This document shows positions 11,160 to 22,800 of a stretch of DNA of 64,000 nucleotides, piece after piece; the first letter of the stretch is position 1, and each line of letters opens with the position of its first letter. A program made the translations under genes and the position numbers. A model generated the notes under the pieces. It worked only from the letters and a program-made list of their open reading frames with translations, had not been told where the DNA came from and did not search any database. This DNA is from Mesorhabditis belari (lineage: Eukaryota; Nematoda; Chromadorea; Rhabditida; Rhabditidae). The DNA lies in the NCBI GenBank assembly GCA_958450365.1, contig CAUEEP010000862.1, forward strand, positions 124,001-188,000. Direction: 5' to 3'.

Positions 11160-13390
11160 AACACAACTAGTATTCAAACAGTATATTGCTGTAAACATTG
11201 ATCTGCAGCTTGCCGTTGATCTACATAGGCTTGAAGTTTATATTTTACCAGCCAAAAAATCCGCCTAATATTCTAAAGTTCTAAAATGTATCCTAAATCT
11301 CTCTTTTATATTCGATACAGTTGTTTCCAAACGTAGAAGTTTAGAACTTGAAAGTGGCTGCTTGAGGAATATTGAACTGATTCATTCTCAATCGATTTGC
11401 TTCAACTTGAAACTAATCAAATTTCATTTGTGAAAACAGATTAGGATTTTATGGCTTGTCACGTTCTGATATGATTCCTTTTTTACTTACAATTAGCTAA
11501 TTAAAACTTGAAAATGAATCCTTTTCAATTAACCGTGAACAATTTAAAATTAATAAATTAGCGACTTGCTAGCAAAATAGATTGATTAAGACTAGCAAAT
11601 CGGGTACGGTAGCGCTGCTGAACAATATCAAACAATATTCTATCCTGGGCGTCACTATGCTCAAATTTTTTGCCTTAAATTTGTTAGTTGATTCTGCGTA
11701 GATGAAATGTAGATGATTAGAACTTGAAAATGGCTGCTTGGAGGAATATTGAACTGATTCATTTTCAATCGATTTCTTTCAACTTGAAACTAATCAAATT
11801 TCATGAAAAGAGATCAGGATTTTAATGGTTTTGACGTACTGATACAATTACTTTCTTACTTACAATTAGCTAATTAATACTTGAAAATGAATGTTATCAT
11901 ATTAAAATGAATCCTTTTCAATTAACCGGGTACAATTTAAAATCAATAAATTAGTAACTTGCTAGCAAAATAGACAGATTAAGACAAGCAAATCGGGTAC
12001 GGTAGCACTGCTTAACATTATCATAATAACAATTCGAAGAACAAGTGCAAAGATTTGAATCTGATAACAAATTTGCATAGTTGCAGAGCTTGAGGTCTGG
12101 TTGAATCGGCTGCCTGTGCGGCGATTCCCCTCAGATCTTTTTCTCTTTTCCCAGCATGACATCTCTTTTCTTTTTGCAGATTCTCGTTTGGATTCTCTTC
12201 TTTTTTTTTTCTTTTTCTTTTCCTTTCTCATATATTCAAATAGTGGCACGTATCGGTGGTTGGGTTGATCGAGGGGAAAAGAGAAAAGAGAAAAAGGAAA
12301 GATGCCATTCTTTTCCCTCTTTCCCCCCTGATCTCCACCCGATGAATATATTCGAGTAGTTGAGTTGTGTAGCCGGTTTTTCCAAGCCATATCGACAAAA
12401 CTGGAAACGGAACGATGAAAAGCAGAGTCACACACTAGTTAATGGGGTTAAATGGTTAGCAGTTCATGATCCACTTTGTAAATATACCTCTCAAAAGTAA
12501 AGTGTTTTTACTCGAGTACCGTATTTGTTCGAATAGAAGACGGGGTAAAGAGTATCATCGCGTACTCCTGCGTAGCAGCCCTTTTTAAAATTTCTTTTCT
12601 GCATAAAAGCTTTCAATGAAGTGCTATAGGGCTGGAAAATGACTCAAAAAATACCACATGAGCTAACAGATATCTGAGCCATTTTCCAGCTCTATAGCAC
12701 TTGATTGAAAGCTTTTATGCAGAAAAGAAATTTTAAAAAGGGCTGCTACGCAGGAGTACGCGATGATACTCTTTACCCGGTCTTCTATTCGAAGAAATAC
12801 GGTAATACACTTTCTAAAGCACCAATTTTACAAGATCTTTTAGCCGCTATTTTAGCCGTTTATGCAGAATCAACTAACAAATTTAAGGCAAAAATTTGAG
12901 CACAGTGACCACCAGGATAGAATATTGTTTGATATTGTTCAGCAGTGCTACCGTACCCGATTTGCTTGTCTTAATCTATCTATTTTGCTAGCAAGTTGCT
13001 AATTATTGATTTTAAATTGTTCACGGTTAATTGAAAAGGATTCATTTTCAAGTTTTAATTAGCTAATTGTAAGTAAAAAAGGAATCATATCAGAACGTGA
13101 CAAGCCATAAAATCCTAATCTGTTTTCACAAATGAAATTTGATTAGTTTCAAGTTGAAGTAAATGATAACATTCATTTTCAAGTGTTAATTAGCTAATTG
13201 TAAGTAAGAAAGCAATTGTATCAGAGCGTCAAAACCATTAAAATCTTAATCTCTTTTCATGAAATTTGATTAGTTTCAAGTTGAAGTAAATCGATTGAGA
13301 ATGAATCAGTTCAATATTCCGCCAAGCAACCATTTTCAAGTTCTAATCAGCATTGGAAACAACTGTATCGAATATAAAAGACCTAGATAT
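11160..13390. repeat. palindromic and tandem repeat field
   Basis: A roughly 300-375 bp unit ending in GCAAATCGGGTACGGTAGC is present twice in direct order (about 11340-11640 and 11715-12015). It is present inverted on the right at about 12940-13380, where it starts with GCTACCGTACCCGATTTGC. A further matching pair is 11630-11700 versus 12865-12945. The centre holds a polypyrimidine segment (12130-12330) and a separate hairpin element (12500-12811). The open frames in this span are by-products. Confidence 0.75.
12500..12811. mobile_element. foldback element with about 130-bp arms
   Basis: The left arm (about 12515-12642) and right arm (about 12681-12807) are near-perfect inverted copies: TACCGTATTTGTTCGAATAG at the left mirrors CTATTCGAAGAAATACGGTA at the right. 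The spacer is only about 40 bp. No coding content. It sits at the centre of the larger palindromic field. Confidence 0.8.
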
Positions 13391-13440
13391 TTAAAATAAA
13401 CATTAGGATTTTAAAAACAGCATAATTAGAATCTACTATA

Positions 13441-14827
13441 CAGTGATCAAAAAAGTCTTGATACCTTTCAAAAGATTAGCAAACTGAGTATCCAGAAATA
13501 TTTGATTCAGCTCGTTTTTGTTTCATTAGATAAAACAAAGTTAGAAACTTATAATTAACATAAAAATACTATTTACAAAAACTATTTATTTACGAAAAAT
13601 TAAAAAATGCAAAAAATAAAGCAAAAAAAGTCTTGATACCTTTTCAAAAGTTATTTCTTTCTAACAAAATTCAGTATCGCGTTGGGCCTTCTTTAGCTTT
13701 TATAATCTCCTGAAGTCGCTTTGGCATATTTGCAATCAATTTTTCCGTGGTTCTTTGTGAAATTGAGCTCCAAATAGACTGAACCTTGTCCCAAAGCTCA
13801 TTTTTTGAGGCAAAGCGGAATCTCACAATTTTCGTTTGACATGTTTACCCATAAATGTTCAATAGGGTTACAATCCGGCGAATAGGGTGGTGTTCGCAGC
13901 AAATTAACATTGTTGAGCCGAAACCAGCAATCTCACAAAAACTTCAGGTCGGATCTTCAGCTTTTGTCCCAACATCAATTCACTTTTATGTTTTGGATCC
14001 CCATCCTGCTGGGACAGCTCGTTTGGACTCATTGCTACATTTGCGTAAGGAAGCATATCATTTTGCATCATATGTGCACCGACATTTCACACTGTCCATG
14101 ATTCCATCTATAGGCACTAGAGGTCCGACTGAGTTTGAAGAAAAAAAAGCCCCAACACAGTATACCTCCTCCGTTGAATTTGACAGTCTGTCGAATGTAT
14201 TTCAAGTTGTATCGTGTTCCAGTGGGTCTCTTGATGGTGTAGTTGCCATTACTGTTCAACAAGTTGAACTTAGTTTCATCATTCCAAAAGACACGTTTCC
14301 GGTCATCGCTCAACCAATGTTGGTAGGTGCGGGCGAATTCCAAACGAAGCCTCCTGCGTCTAAGAACCATCAAAGGTTTACGAGCAGGTCGTCGTAAAAC
14401 AACCCGAGAAATTTCACTCGATTTCGAATCGTTTGCGAAGTTACATCAATCCCAAATTCCCTTTTTAAGTAATTTTTCCCGTCTGTGGCTGTGAAATCCG
14501 GAGCCGAGGCGAAGAAATGCCGAAGGGCCCGGTCTTGTCCAGACGTTGTTTTTGGTTGTCGGCCTTTTTTCTTTAATCGGTGCACATTTCCACGCTCTTT
14601 CATCCGATTGCAGAGCCTGCATATTGTCATCTTCGAAACGGAGAAGAGGTTTTGAATCACACTGACTTTGAGTCCGGCTTTTCGGGGCTTCAACGATTCG
14701 CTTCTTTGTGGGACTATCGATGTATTGCAGAGCATCTCTAAAAAGAAACAATATCATAAAAATCAGCAAAGCTCTAACGTAACAGGAGAAAAAAAGAGAA
14801 AAGGTATCAAGACTTTTTTGACCACTC
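13441..14827 (-). mobile_element. Tc1-type DNA transposon, about 1.39 kb
   Basis: Bounded by TA on both sides, with terminal inverted repeats: left CAGTGATCAAAAAAGTCTTG, and the right end read inward GAGTGGTCAAAAAAGTCTTG. Length and termini fit a full-size Tc1/Tc3-like element. The minus strand carries a transposase broken by frameshifts and stops (separate entry). Confidence 0.85.
13675..14735 (-). pseudogene. Tc1/Tc3-like transposase, frameshifted
   Basis: The N-terminal helix-turn-helix part (14735-14370) includes LFSVSKMTICRLCNRMKERG and the linker KKKGRQPKTTSGQDRALRHF. The middle part (14373-14068) has VFWNDETKFNLL with the first catalytic Asp. Further down, GDPKHKSELM gives the second Asp, and TPPYSPDCNPIEHLWVNM supplies the final Glu of the DDE triad in the usual SPDxNPIEHLW setting. 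The C-terminus ends KAKEGPTRY near 13675. The pieces lie in different frames with stops, so the gene is dead although all three catalytic positions can still be read. Confidence 0.85.
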
Positions 14828-14849
14828 TATCTGAAAGAGCAGTGTTTGT

Positions 14850-15060
14850 CCGTCCGTCTGTGCGGGCTTTTTCTCAGTCGTCTTTCGGCCAAAAAAACTT
14901 AAATCTATTTAAAGTCTCAAAATATAATGTAGTTGTGACATTACAAAATAAAAAAGTAGAAATTGAGTGCCACTACGGGGGTCAAATCCAGGTCGTGTGG
15001 GCCGCAGACAAGCGCGGTCCCGAATCTGCCACGGTGACAAAAACTATGCGTTAGCCACAA
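14850..15060 (-). repeat. tRNA-headed SINE-like repeat, minus orientation
   Basis: On the minus strand a tRNA-like head is followed by GTAATGTCACAACTACATTA, then GGCCGAAAGACGACTGAG and a CAGACGGACGGAC tail. The layout matches the copy at 19345-19610. It abuts the right end of the Tc1-type element. Confidence 0.6.
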
Positions 15061-16846
15061 AACACCCAGCCAGTAAAAGCCAGAAAAAAAAGAAAAGCCG
15101 GTGCTGCGGTTTGCTTCCCTTTCGGATTGTTCTTTTGTTTAAGGTTACTAGACGAGGCACCCTATACCAGAGGGGTATGCCAGATGGAGAGTGATTACGC
15201 GGCACCACAAAGAACAGCTTGCCATTCATTTACATAGGGATTTTTCTTTGCTTTGTTGATGGCCCCAAAAGAAGATCTTCAGCTGTAAATTTGTAATCGG
15301 CGGTTTTCGAGGTCGGGGAATCGATTGACGGAATTCATTTTGCTGCAGCTTTGACAGAGGGCTTTCAATCCTTCCTCAAAGATTTTAAATTCCAGAATTC
15401 TAGACGTTAACTTTTCAGAGTGATGGTTTCATTTTATACCCACGATGCACGATGGCTTATGAAATTTGAGCAGATGAGCTTTTGTGTTGAGGAACTTTCT
15501 CTTGTTATTTAGAAATGTTGATCTGGACTTTTTATCTCTTTATTTATTATTTATTGTTAGCATTTTTTTGTTTATTTACCTCTGATCTTTGAAAGGAATC
15601 AATTCCTCTGTCTGCCTGCTTTTTTTTCCAAAAAGCAAACTTTCCCATGGCTTATCATTTTTAGCATCAAGACAGCAACAAGAATCTCTAATTTCTTATG
15701 CTGTTGGTTCTTATGGGTTATACCCTCGCGATAATTGTTTGTAGCCAAAATACGGGAAAAATGGCTCAAGCTCAGCACAAATTAGATTTTGCTTGGAGAT
15801 ACAACAAACGAACCCTGCCAATCGCTTCCCCGACCTCGAAAACCCTTGGGTACAAACTTTTGGCTTCATATCTCATCTGAGCAATGTTTATAGAACAAAA
15901 GAAATTGTAGAACCATTTCAAAATACTCTACTATAGAGTAAATAGTATTGCGGGGTAAAACCCATAAGTACCCAACCAATGAATATGCCAAGAAAGTATT
16001 CTGCTCATATACCCCGCCACCAGAAAGGGTACGTTTAGCACAAAGTACACATGGAAGAGCAGCCCTTGATCTTTGAAGATATTAGCCCTAGCCTTTAGAG
16101 TTTCTTGTTTCTACAGTTTTGGTCCAGTTCATCACCAATCCCAGTTCGGGAGTGGAGGTGATTGAACGCTCTTCCTTGATTGGCAATTGATATTTGTTTC
16201 TACCATATCCCGAATCAGTTTTTAGATCTGAAGAAAGAGTGTGAACACAAAAAGGAACAAAACAGTAGAGAACGTGAAAATTGAGAGATTTTGAAAAGAG
16301 AAACGAAACAGGGGATGGGGAGGGAGGGATTGGAAGGGGGAGGGGAAGGGGGTTGGGTCCACCCCTTCCCCTCCCACTCCCTCATCCCCTTCACTCCTCC
16401 CGATCTGATCGAATCTCCTTCCTCAAAGAAAGTCCTTTATTTTACACCATATTCCACTTTTTACATCATCCACCACTTGATGGGTGTTTCTTTAATAGAG
16501 GTAAGTGGTAGAACTGACTGTTTCCTAAGTACTACTGTATTCATGGTTAATTTTGAAGACGTAACAATTGGTGCTTGATCTAAAAACTATTCCATAACTT
16601 ACTGTTTCTAGAAATTTCAATACCTATCAATTTTCAAATGTCATGTGTGACAATTCAAAAAACGTTCTGCAAAAACTAAAAACGGATTCGAGATCCTGAT
16701 GGCCGTCTCTATAAGGTGGACTTGGTCTCGAGTCAAAAGGGCAGATTGACTCGGTGCCTTTCTCGTGTAAGCCTAGAATTTAAAAATCACAAAAGAGACC
16801 AAGCGAAAGTTGATTTCTTGTTCAATCACCCATTTCCCTTTTCCAG
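15061..16846. other. intergenic or 5' region of the ZIP gene
   Basis: Contains the second dispersed repeat (separate entry) and, near 15130-15260, another repeat sharing GATTAC-GCACCACAAAGAACA with 62650-62700. A GAG|GTAAGT donor occurs at 16500, and an open stretch at 16683-16770 reads DPDGRLYKVDLVSSQKGRL before a GTAAGC donor. Either could belong to the unseen 5' exon(s) of the ZIP gene, but I could not find a convincing start codon or signal peptide. Confidence 0.4.
15735..15920. repeat. dispersed about 180-bp repeat, copy 2
   Basis: Highly similar to 3540-3745, from TTGTAGCCAAAATACGGGAA to CAATGTTTATAGAACA. It gives a chance 60-residue open frame. Confidence 0.75.
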
Positions 16847-19800
16847 AAAAGCAATGCCGTTCTGGCGGGCGTCTTGCAGAATTCGTCTCGTGAACTCGAG
16901 CAACTCAAAAATTACACGCGAATCATCGAGGAAATGGAAGAGCCGCCCGCATGGGAAAGTGAGTCGCAAAATACGGTGTTAATCGAAATTGTTGCCAACT
17001 ACAAATCTAATTATGTTTACCAGTTTATTTTCTCATCATTAAGAGAGCAACTTTTACTCGGAAGACCTCCACTTTGAAATCTTCTTTTATTGCTCCTGGA
17101 CTTCACAAGTAACTCTAAATAAAACTAAAACTTTTTCAATAAGAATGGTCCCTTCAATAGCTAATAATATTTTGTTTTTCATAAATCAATGGTTTTTAAA
17201 TTTTAGCTGAAAAAAACTATTCCAAAGGACTCCAAAAGTTCTAAAAAAACTAGCTTTTCGCTTTTCGCTTGATCCAAGTTGAATTTTGGATCATTTTAAC
17301 CATTTTCAGAATTGTTTTGACACTTTAGGCATTATTGGATCTAAAATCTATTCAACAAATTAAATTTAAGTTCTAAAAGACGAAACTCATTTGAAATTGA
17401 TCAGGCACGCTTCATTTCCAAGGCGTTCACTTATGTTTTGTTTTGTGTTCTGTTTTGATGAGTTCTGGTGTTATCCTATTGTCCCACAATTCCATCCAAT
17501 CTTCATTTTTGATTATCTTGAAACTCTCGCACATTCCACTCCTGATCACTTCCCCCATTCATTCTTCTTTTCCGATTCTTTTCTCTCCTTTTCTTTTTTG
17601 CGGTCATATTTACCTCCACTCAATTCTTCAATTCAGTAAATAAGGACATGTTTTCCCCCGTCTTCACAAGATAATATTGTTTATTATTTGGCTTTGTTCG
17701 GTACAAGTCGTGACTCGATTATTCGATATCTTTTTTTGTGGTCAGGACTGTCAGGAAATCAAAAATTGGGGAATTTCTTTTGTATAGGTTGGGTTTTCTG
17801 TACCAGTGTTCAAATTCGACCAAGATCTGGCAATTCTTCATCAAATTTAGGCTTAAATTAAAATTAACCGGACCAATTTCCTTCAAGAAAATTATCCATT
17901 ACTTTGTTGCAAACCATCTCTTCTCACTATCAAAGCAAGCCGGTGACTAGAGTCGAAAAATTTGGAACCCACTTTTGAAAACTTTGAAATTTCACACCGA
18001 ACCGAACATTTGGCCAAAAGATCAATCGATTCTCATGAACGATGGGAAAATAATCTAAGAATAAACATAATATCTTTTGAACTTAAATTAAACAGAAGCA
18101 TTTATGGTTAAAACTAAAGTTCTATTCCAAGAGCTGAAAAGTTTGAAATGTTACTCGAAGTTGTTTGCCTTCTTCAGATCAAACCTACGAAATAGAGTAA
18201 TCTTTATAGGCATTTTGTGATTCTTTTTAAAACACTGACAATGAAAAACAAATTTCGATAATAAATGAGAATCAATTAGTCTTCTGGAATGATTCATTTT
18301 GAAAGAAAGTCCTGCACAGTAGTTCGCACCTTTGCAATTACGAAAATTAATCAAATGGACCGGAAAATTAAAATAGAACTTTCATCTTTTATTGACAAAA
18401 ATTTGAAACATTGACTTTATTAGCTGTCCGATTGAGCAGAATTTTGAAGGAATTTTCTTACAACCCAAGGATCTAAGCACTGATATTTGGAGCCATACCA
18501 ATTTTAAAGCCAAGTTTTAAAAACAATCATTTGATCAGAAACTACAGTTTTTGACCTTGTTAACCTTTTAAAATAAGTTTTTTTTCCAATCTTATCGACT
18601 TCCTCACCCTAACTCGATCAATCAATTCCCCTCTCCAGTCTACATTTTTGACTCCCTTTTAAGCCTTACAATCCCCAAATAAATTAGGTGATTTGAATTT
18701 TGAACTCATCGAGATTTTCCTCTTCTCTTCAGTCTCCCAAAAAATTTTACGACTTTCGAGTCGGATCAATTTTTTGCCCCTTACTCCGCGATGCAGATTT
18801 TGCGAGAGAGATTTTCGATGTTTTGTCCATTTCCTCCTCAAAAAAACCGAATAATCCACCCAAAAATTGGAAACAATCTCTGTGATGAAAGTTATCAAGT
18901 GAAGGGCTACGCGTTTCACAAATGAAATGAGATTATCATTTGGGTAAAATATGAATGTTTCAATTTGGTCAACACTTAATGAAGAGCCAATCATTTAGTT
19001 ATTTAATGGATCTGCCTTTTCAAAGTTTTAGATTCCTGTGCACGCTCAATTTGAAATTAAACGTAAGAAATATATGTTTTACCTAGGGGATAATTAAGTT
19101 CCAATCTGGATCTAGATCCTGTAAGCCAGCCCAATTTAAGCCAGACAAGGCCAGACCAGAAACTTGGTGCTTTTTGAGCAGGTTTTTACTAAAGCGAACT
19201 AGGTTTGGCTCAGGCTTGAAAAAACGGCTTTAGAACAAACCTAGTTTCAACTTTGACAAGTTTGGTGAAGCACTCAGATTAGTCGTCGTAGATAAATAGA
19301 TGTCAAAATAACTTGATTGCTAATTTGCGTAAGTAAACTTTCGCTATTCAACTTTGGCGCAGTGAGTAGCGCGCTTGTCTACGGTTCGACTCCCGGCTAT
19401 ATCGTAAATTTTGCTTTTACAAAACGAAATATGAGCACAACTACATAGAATTCTAAGCCTAACAAACTAAAAATCATCTAAATCGGTCGACGAGAAGGCG
19501 AGAACTCGCGTGTATGGACAGACAGACAGACAGACAGACAGATAGACAGACAGATAGACAGACAGATAGACAGACAGACAGACAGACAGACACTACTTTT
19601 TTATGTATAGTAGATTATTGTTTATTTGCAAAGACGTTATTTTCTTCGAAAAGTCAGACAAGACTTCTCGTTCTTTTTTTTTGACAAAATGAACAAAGAG
19701 GGATGAAATCCGTGCGCGTCCACACTTGAGATCTTTGTGGGGTAAAGGGGAAACGATTTCTCGAGATGGAATAGCTTTCACAAATCCTAAACAACAATAC

Positions 19801-22800
19801 AAAGTCAAAGATGAACACTAGGAAATAAAACTTTAAAAAAAACAACGTCAACTACAAATATTGCATGTACTAGAGCGACTAAATACAGCAAAGGGTATTT
19901 GGCGTAGAAAAATTTGAAACTGGGATTCTTTAAAGTTCAAAAAAGCCTCTTTGCTTTATTTTCTTAGCTGATGAATCTGAAGAATCGAATTTGAATTTCA
20001 AAAGCTTTCAAGTTCAAGTTCCAAAGTTTTCATTGAACTCTCGCATCGATATTTGAAATGCATTATCAATCCTGATGAACCTTTCCTCAATCCGGGAGAA
20101 CATTTTTGTGTGATCGGCTCAAAAATCGAAGGTTTTCCTCGTCGCTTTCACGCGCAGATAACGATCTCCGATTTTCCACCGCTTAAATTTTCGCGCTTTT
20201 TGTGCCTCTCCTCACTTTTAACTCGAGTTTTTTTTACAGTTTTCAAAGTGTTAAAGAGTTTTTCGAAAAATTTATTTAAACATTGATGTCGAAGAAATCG
20301 GAAATTTCATGGCAATTTATCAAAGAAATTTCGAAATTGAGGGATTCTTTGAGAAGTTTTGAGCGACCACTTTTTCAGAGTGTGCTTTGGTGCATGATTT
20401 CTGTAGCACTGACGTGCTACAGAATGTCAGTATGTCGAAGTAAAAGTATTTGCAGTCGACTCTCGATATAACAATTCTGTCGGGACCGCGAAATGGAAAT
20501 ATTATATCAAAAGTCGTTATATCGGGAGTCGACTTAAAATATTTCGTTAAGCACTTGGCCGGGACACTTGGCCGTTAACCACTTCGCCGTTAACCACTTG
20601 GCCGTTAACCACTTGGCCGGGATGATTCGTTATATCGAGCAAATCATTAGCTCGAGAGTCGTTATATCGAGAGTTGACTGTAGTTGACAACACTTATATC
20701 TTTACAATTGAGATTCTCTTTCTTTAATTGAGATTAAGAGATTTGTTCATGTGTTGCTTCTAAATCTCGTCACTAAATTGCACACATTGCTGAACAACCA
20801 AAAATCGTGAGAGCTTTCTTTTCTTTACTTCATTAGCAATACAGACCCAAATTTAACCTCACATATCTTGAAAACACCATTTTTAGCTTACAAAAAACAA
20901 AGACCTAAACTTCCGAAGAGAACAATCTTTAACTTTCAGTTTAGTTTGAATCTATTAGGCTGCCCAGAAAGTCTTTTTGTCCCTTTTCGTACTTTCGTCT
21001 AAAACCAACAAATGCACCAATTGAGCTACGGTTTGTTTCATTAGAAAGGCCAATTATATGTTAGTATATTTATTGCTTACAGTAGATTGCCTACCAGTGT
21101 CATAAACAAAATCAAAAATTTTCATTTCTCCCAAAAGATCAAAGGCCCATCGATGGTCGGAAGGGGATTCCCCGCAAAGAAAACTTTGTCACTCGATCCC
21201 GTGCACTGCCCATCTTCCCCTTCCCCAATCTTTTCCAAATCGGCCTTGTCTTTTCACCCCATTCCGTGTGTTCATTTTCTCCTAAAAGATCCTAAATTTC
21301 GATAAGTTTTTTTCCTCAAGTTGTTCAAGAAATCTAGAGAGCACCACGTTTGAGTTTTCGTTTTTCAAAATCAGGGGTGATTGTAAGTTCGTTTACAGAA
21401 ATCATTTGAAATTAATGATTTCAAAAAGTAAAACAATCAGCAGTTTGAAAAGAACCGATTTATTGCTGAAAATCATTGCTACGTGTCATTGACTCAAAAT
21501 TTGTACACAAAATTTGCAGCGTGGGTGTTCGGTTTGTTGGTCGTGACGGGATGCTCATTCTCGGCTCCCCTCGGAATGCTCGTTGTGCCGCTATTTCAGA
21601 AGAAAACCTACGAGCGAATCATGACGTTTCTCATTGCTCTCGGGATTGGTGGGGAATTCTTTGAATTTGATTTTGAATTTGATTTGAATTTGATTTGAAG
21701 TACACATTGAAGCATTTGTTCCAAAATGTTTGAAATTCATTATTTAAATGGTAACTTATATTTATTAACATTAGCATAAGCAGTATGGCTAACTTGCATA
21801 AAGCTTGATAACCATCAGACATCTTTTTTCAAACCATCAGACATCAACGAGGTTAAACTGCTTACAAGTTGAAGGACTTTACTAAATTTCGGGAAACGTT
21901 CACTTCAGGAATTTTAAGCAATGTTTATATCCGCGCTGCACGGTTTTCTTTACGTTTTTCGTTAATTTCAAAAGATTTTCCATCTTTTAATTCAAAAACT
22001 CGTGAAATATTGAAATCTTGTATGGGTAATAGAGCCTAAAAACAAGATTTTATCATTAAATTCAACCTGAAAATGTCATTTTGTTGTTGTTTCTGAAATT
22101 ATTTCGTTTTTGTCATCGGTTTTTGGTTTTATTTAATGGTTTTTATTCAGAACCACAAAACAACAGATTTTAAGTTTCGCTGTTCATATAGATATGTTAA
22201 ATTTTGACTCTTTTCAACTGAGCACTGAAAAACACAACGTTTGGGAAAAGCACTTAACGATGGCATTAGTAAAATTATTGTTAAAATTCCCGAAATTTCG
22301 TAGAGCCAGTTGAAGGCCTAGTCCCCAGTGGACTTGAAACTTTAAAAGTTAATCGAGTCATTGCCTAAGAATCAAGTAATACTAGACATTATTAAAAGGT
22401 TCAACTTCAAATCTTCAGGTGCCCTCTCTGGCTCGACACTTTTCGTCATGATTCCACAAGTGGGTGCTCTTCTAAAGTTTTCTGAAGCTAAAAATGAAAA
22501 AAAATCACTTGGTTCCATTCTGAATAAGCCAAATAGTAAAAAATTTAAAAACCAGACGGGAACAAAGTACTTTAAAACAAGTACGTTTTAAAACAAAGCA
22601 GCTCAACGAAACCGGCTAACTTTGTTTTAAACGATTATAAATGGATCTATTGTAACAGCTTAAAGCGAACATTCTCATTGAAAAAGCGAATTGCTAATTT
22701 ATTAAAATCTAATTCATCCAGGATGCCGTTAATGATATTTTAAAGTACAGTAATGATACAAAGTACCGTCTCAAAATTCAGGTTTCAAAAAACAAATAAT

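Larger units (their letters stand above)
16959..21519 (+). other. 4.6-kb intron of the ZIP gene
   Basis: The phase-1 ends of flanking exons join directly (PPAWE then TWVFGLL), so no coding exon is needed here. The intron contains the SINE-like repeat, a pogo/Tigger-type miniature element at 20453 and a truncated mariner-like miniature element at 20955. Reading frames of 60-110 codons inside it have no recognisable motif. Confidence 0.65.

Noticed and set aside
11962..12435. 157-codon open frame on the minus strand
   Set aside because: Lies in the palindromic repeat field and a polypurine tract; the Lys/Arg/Glu run is low-complexity.
12705..12899. Plus-strand 64-codon frame as a gene
   Set aside because: It lies in the right arm of the foldback element and its continuation into flanking repeat.
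19345..19420. Functional tRNA gene
   Set aside because: The head is truncated across the anticodon arm and is attached to a repeat body and GACA tail.
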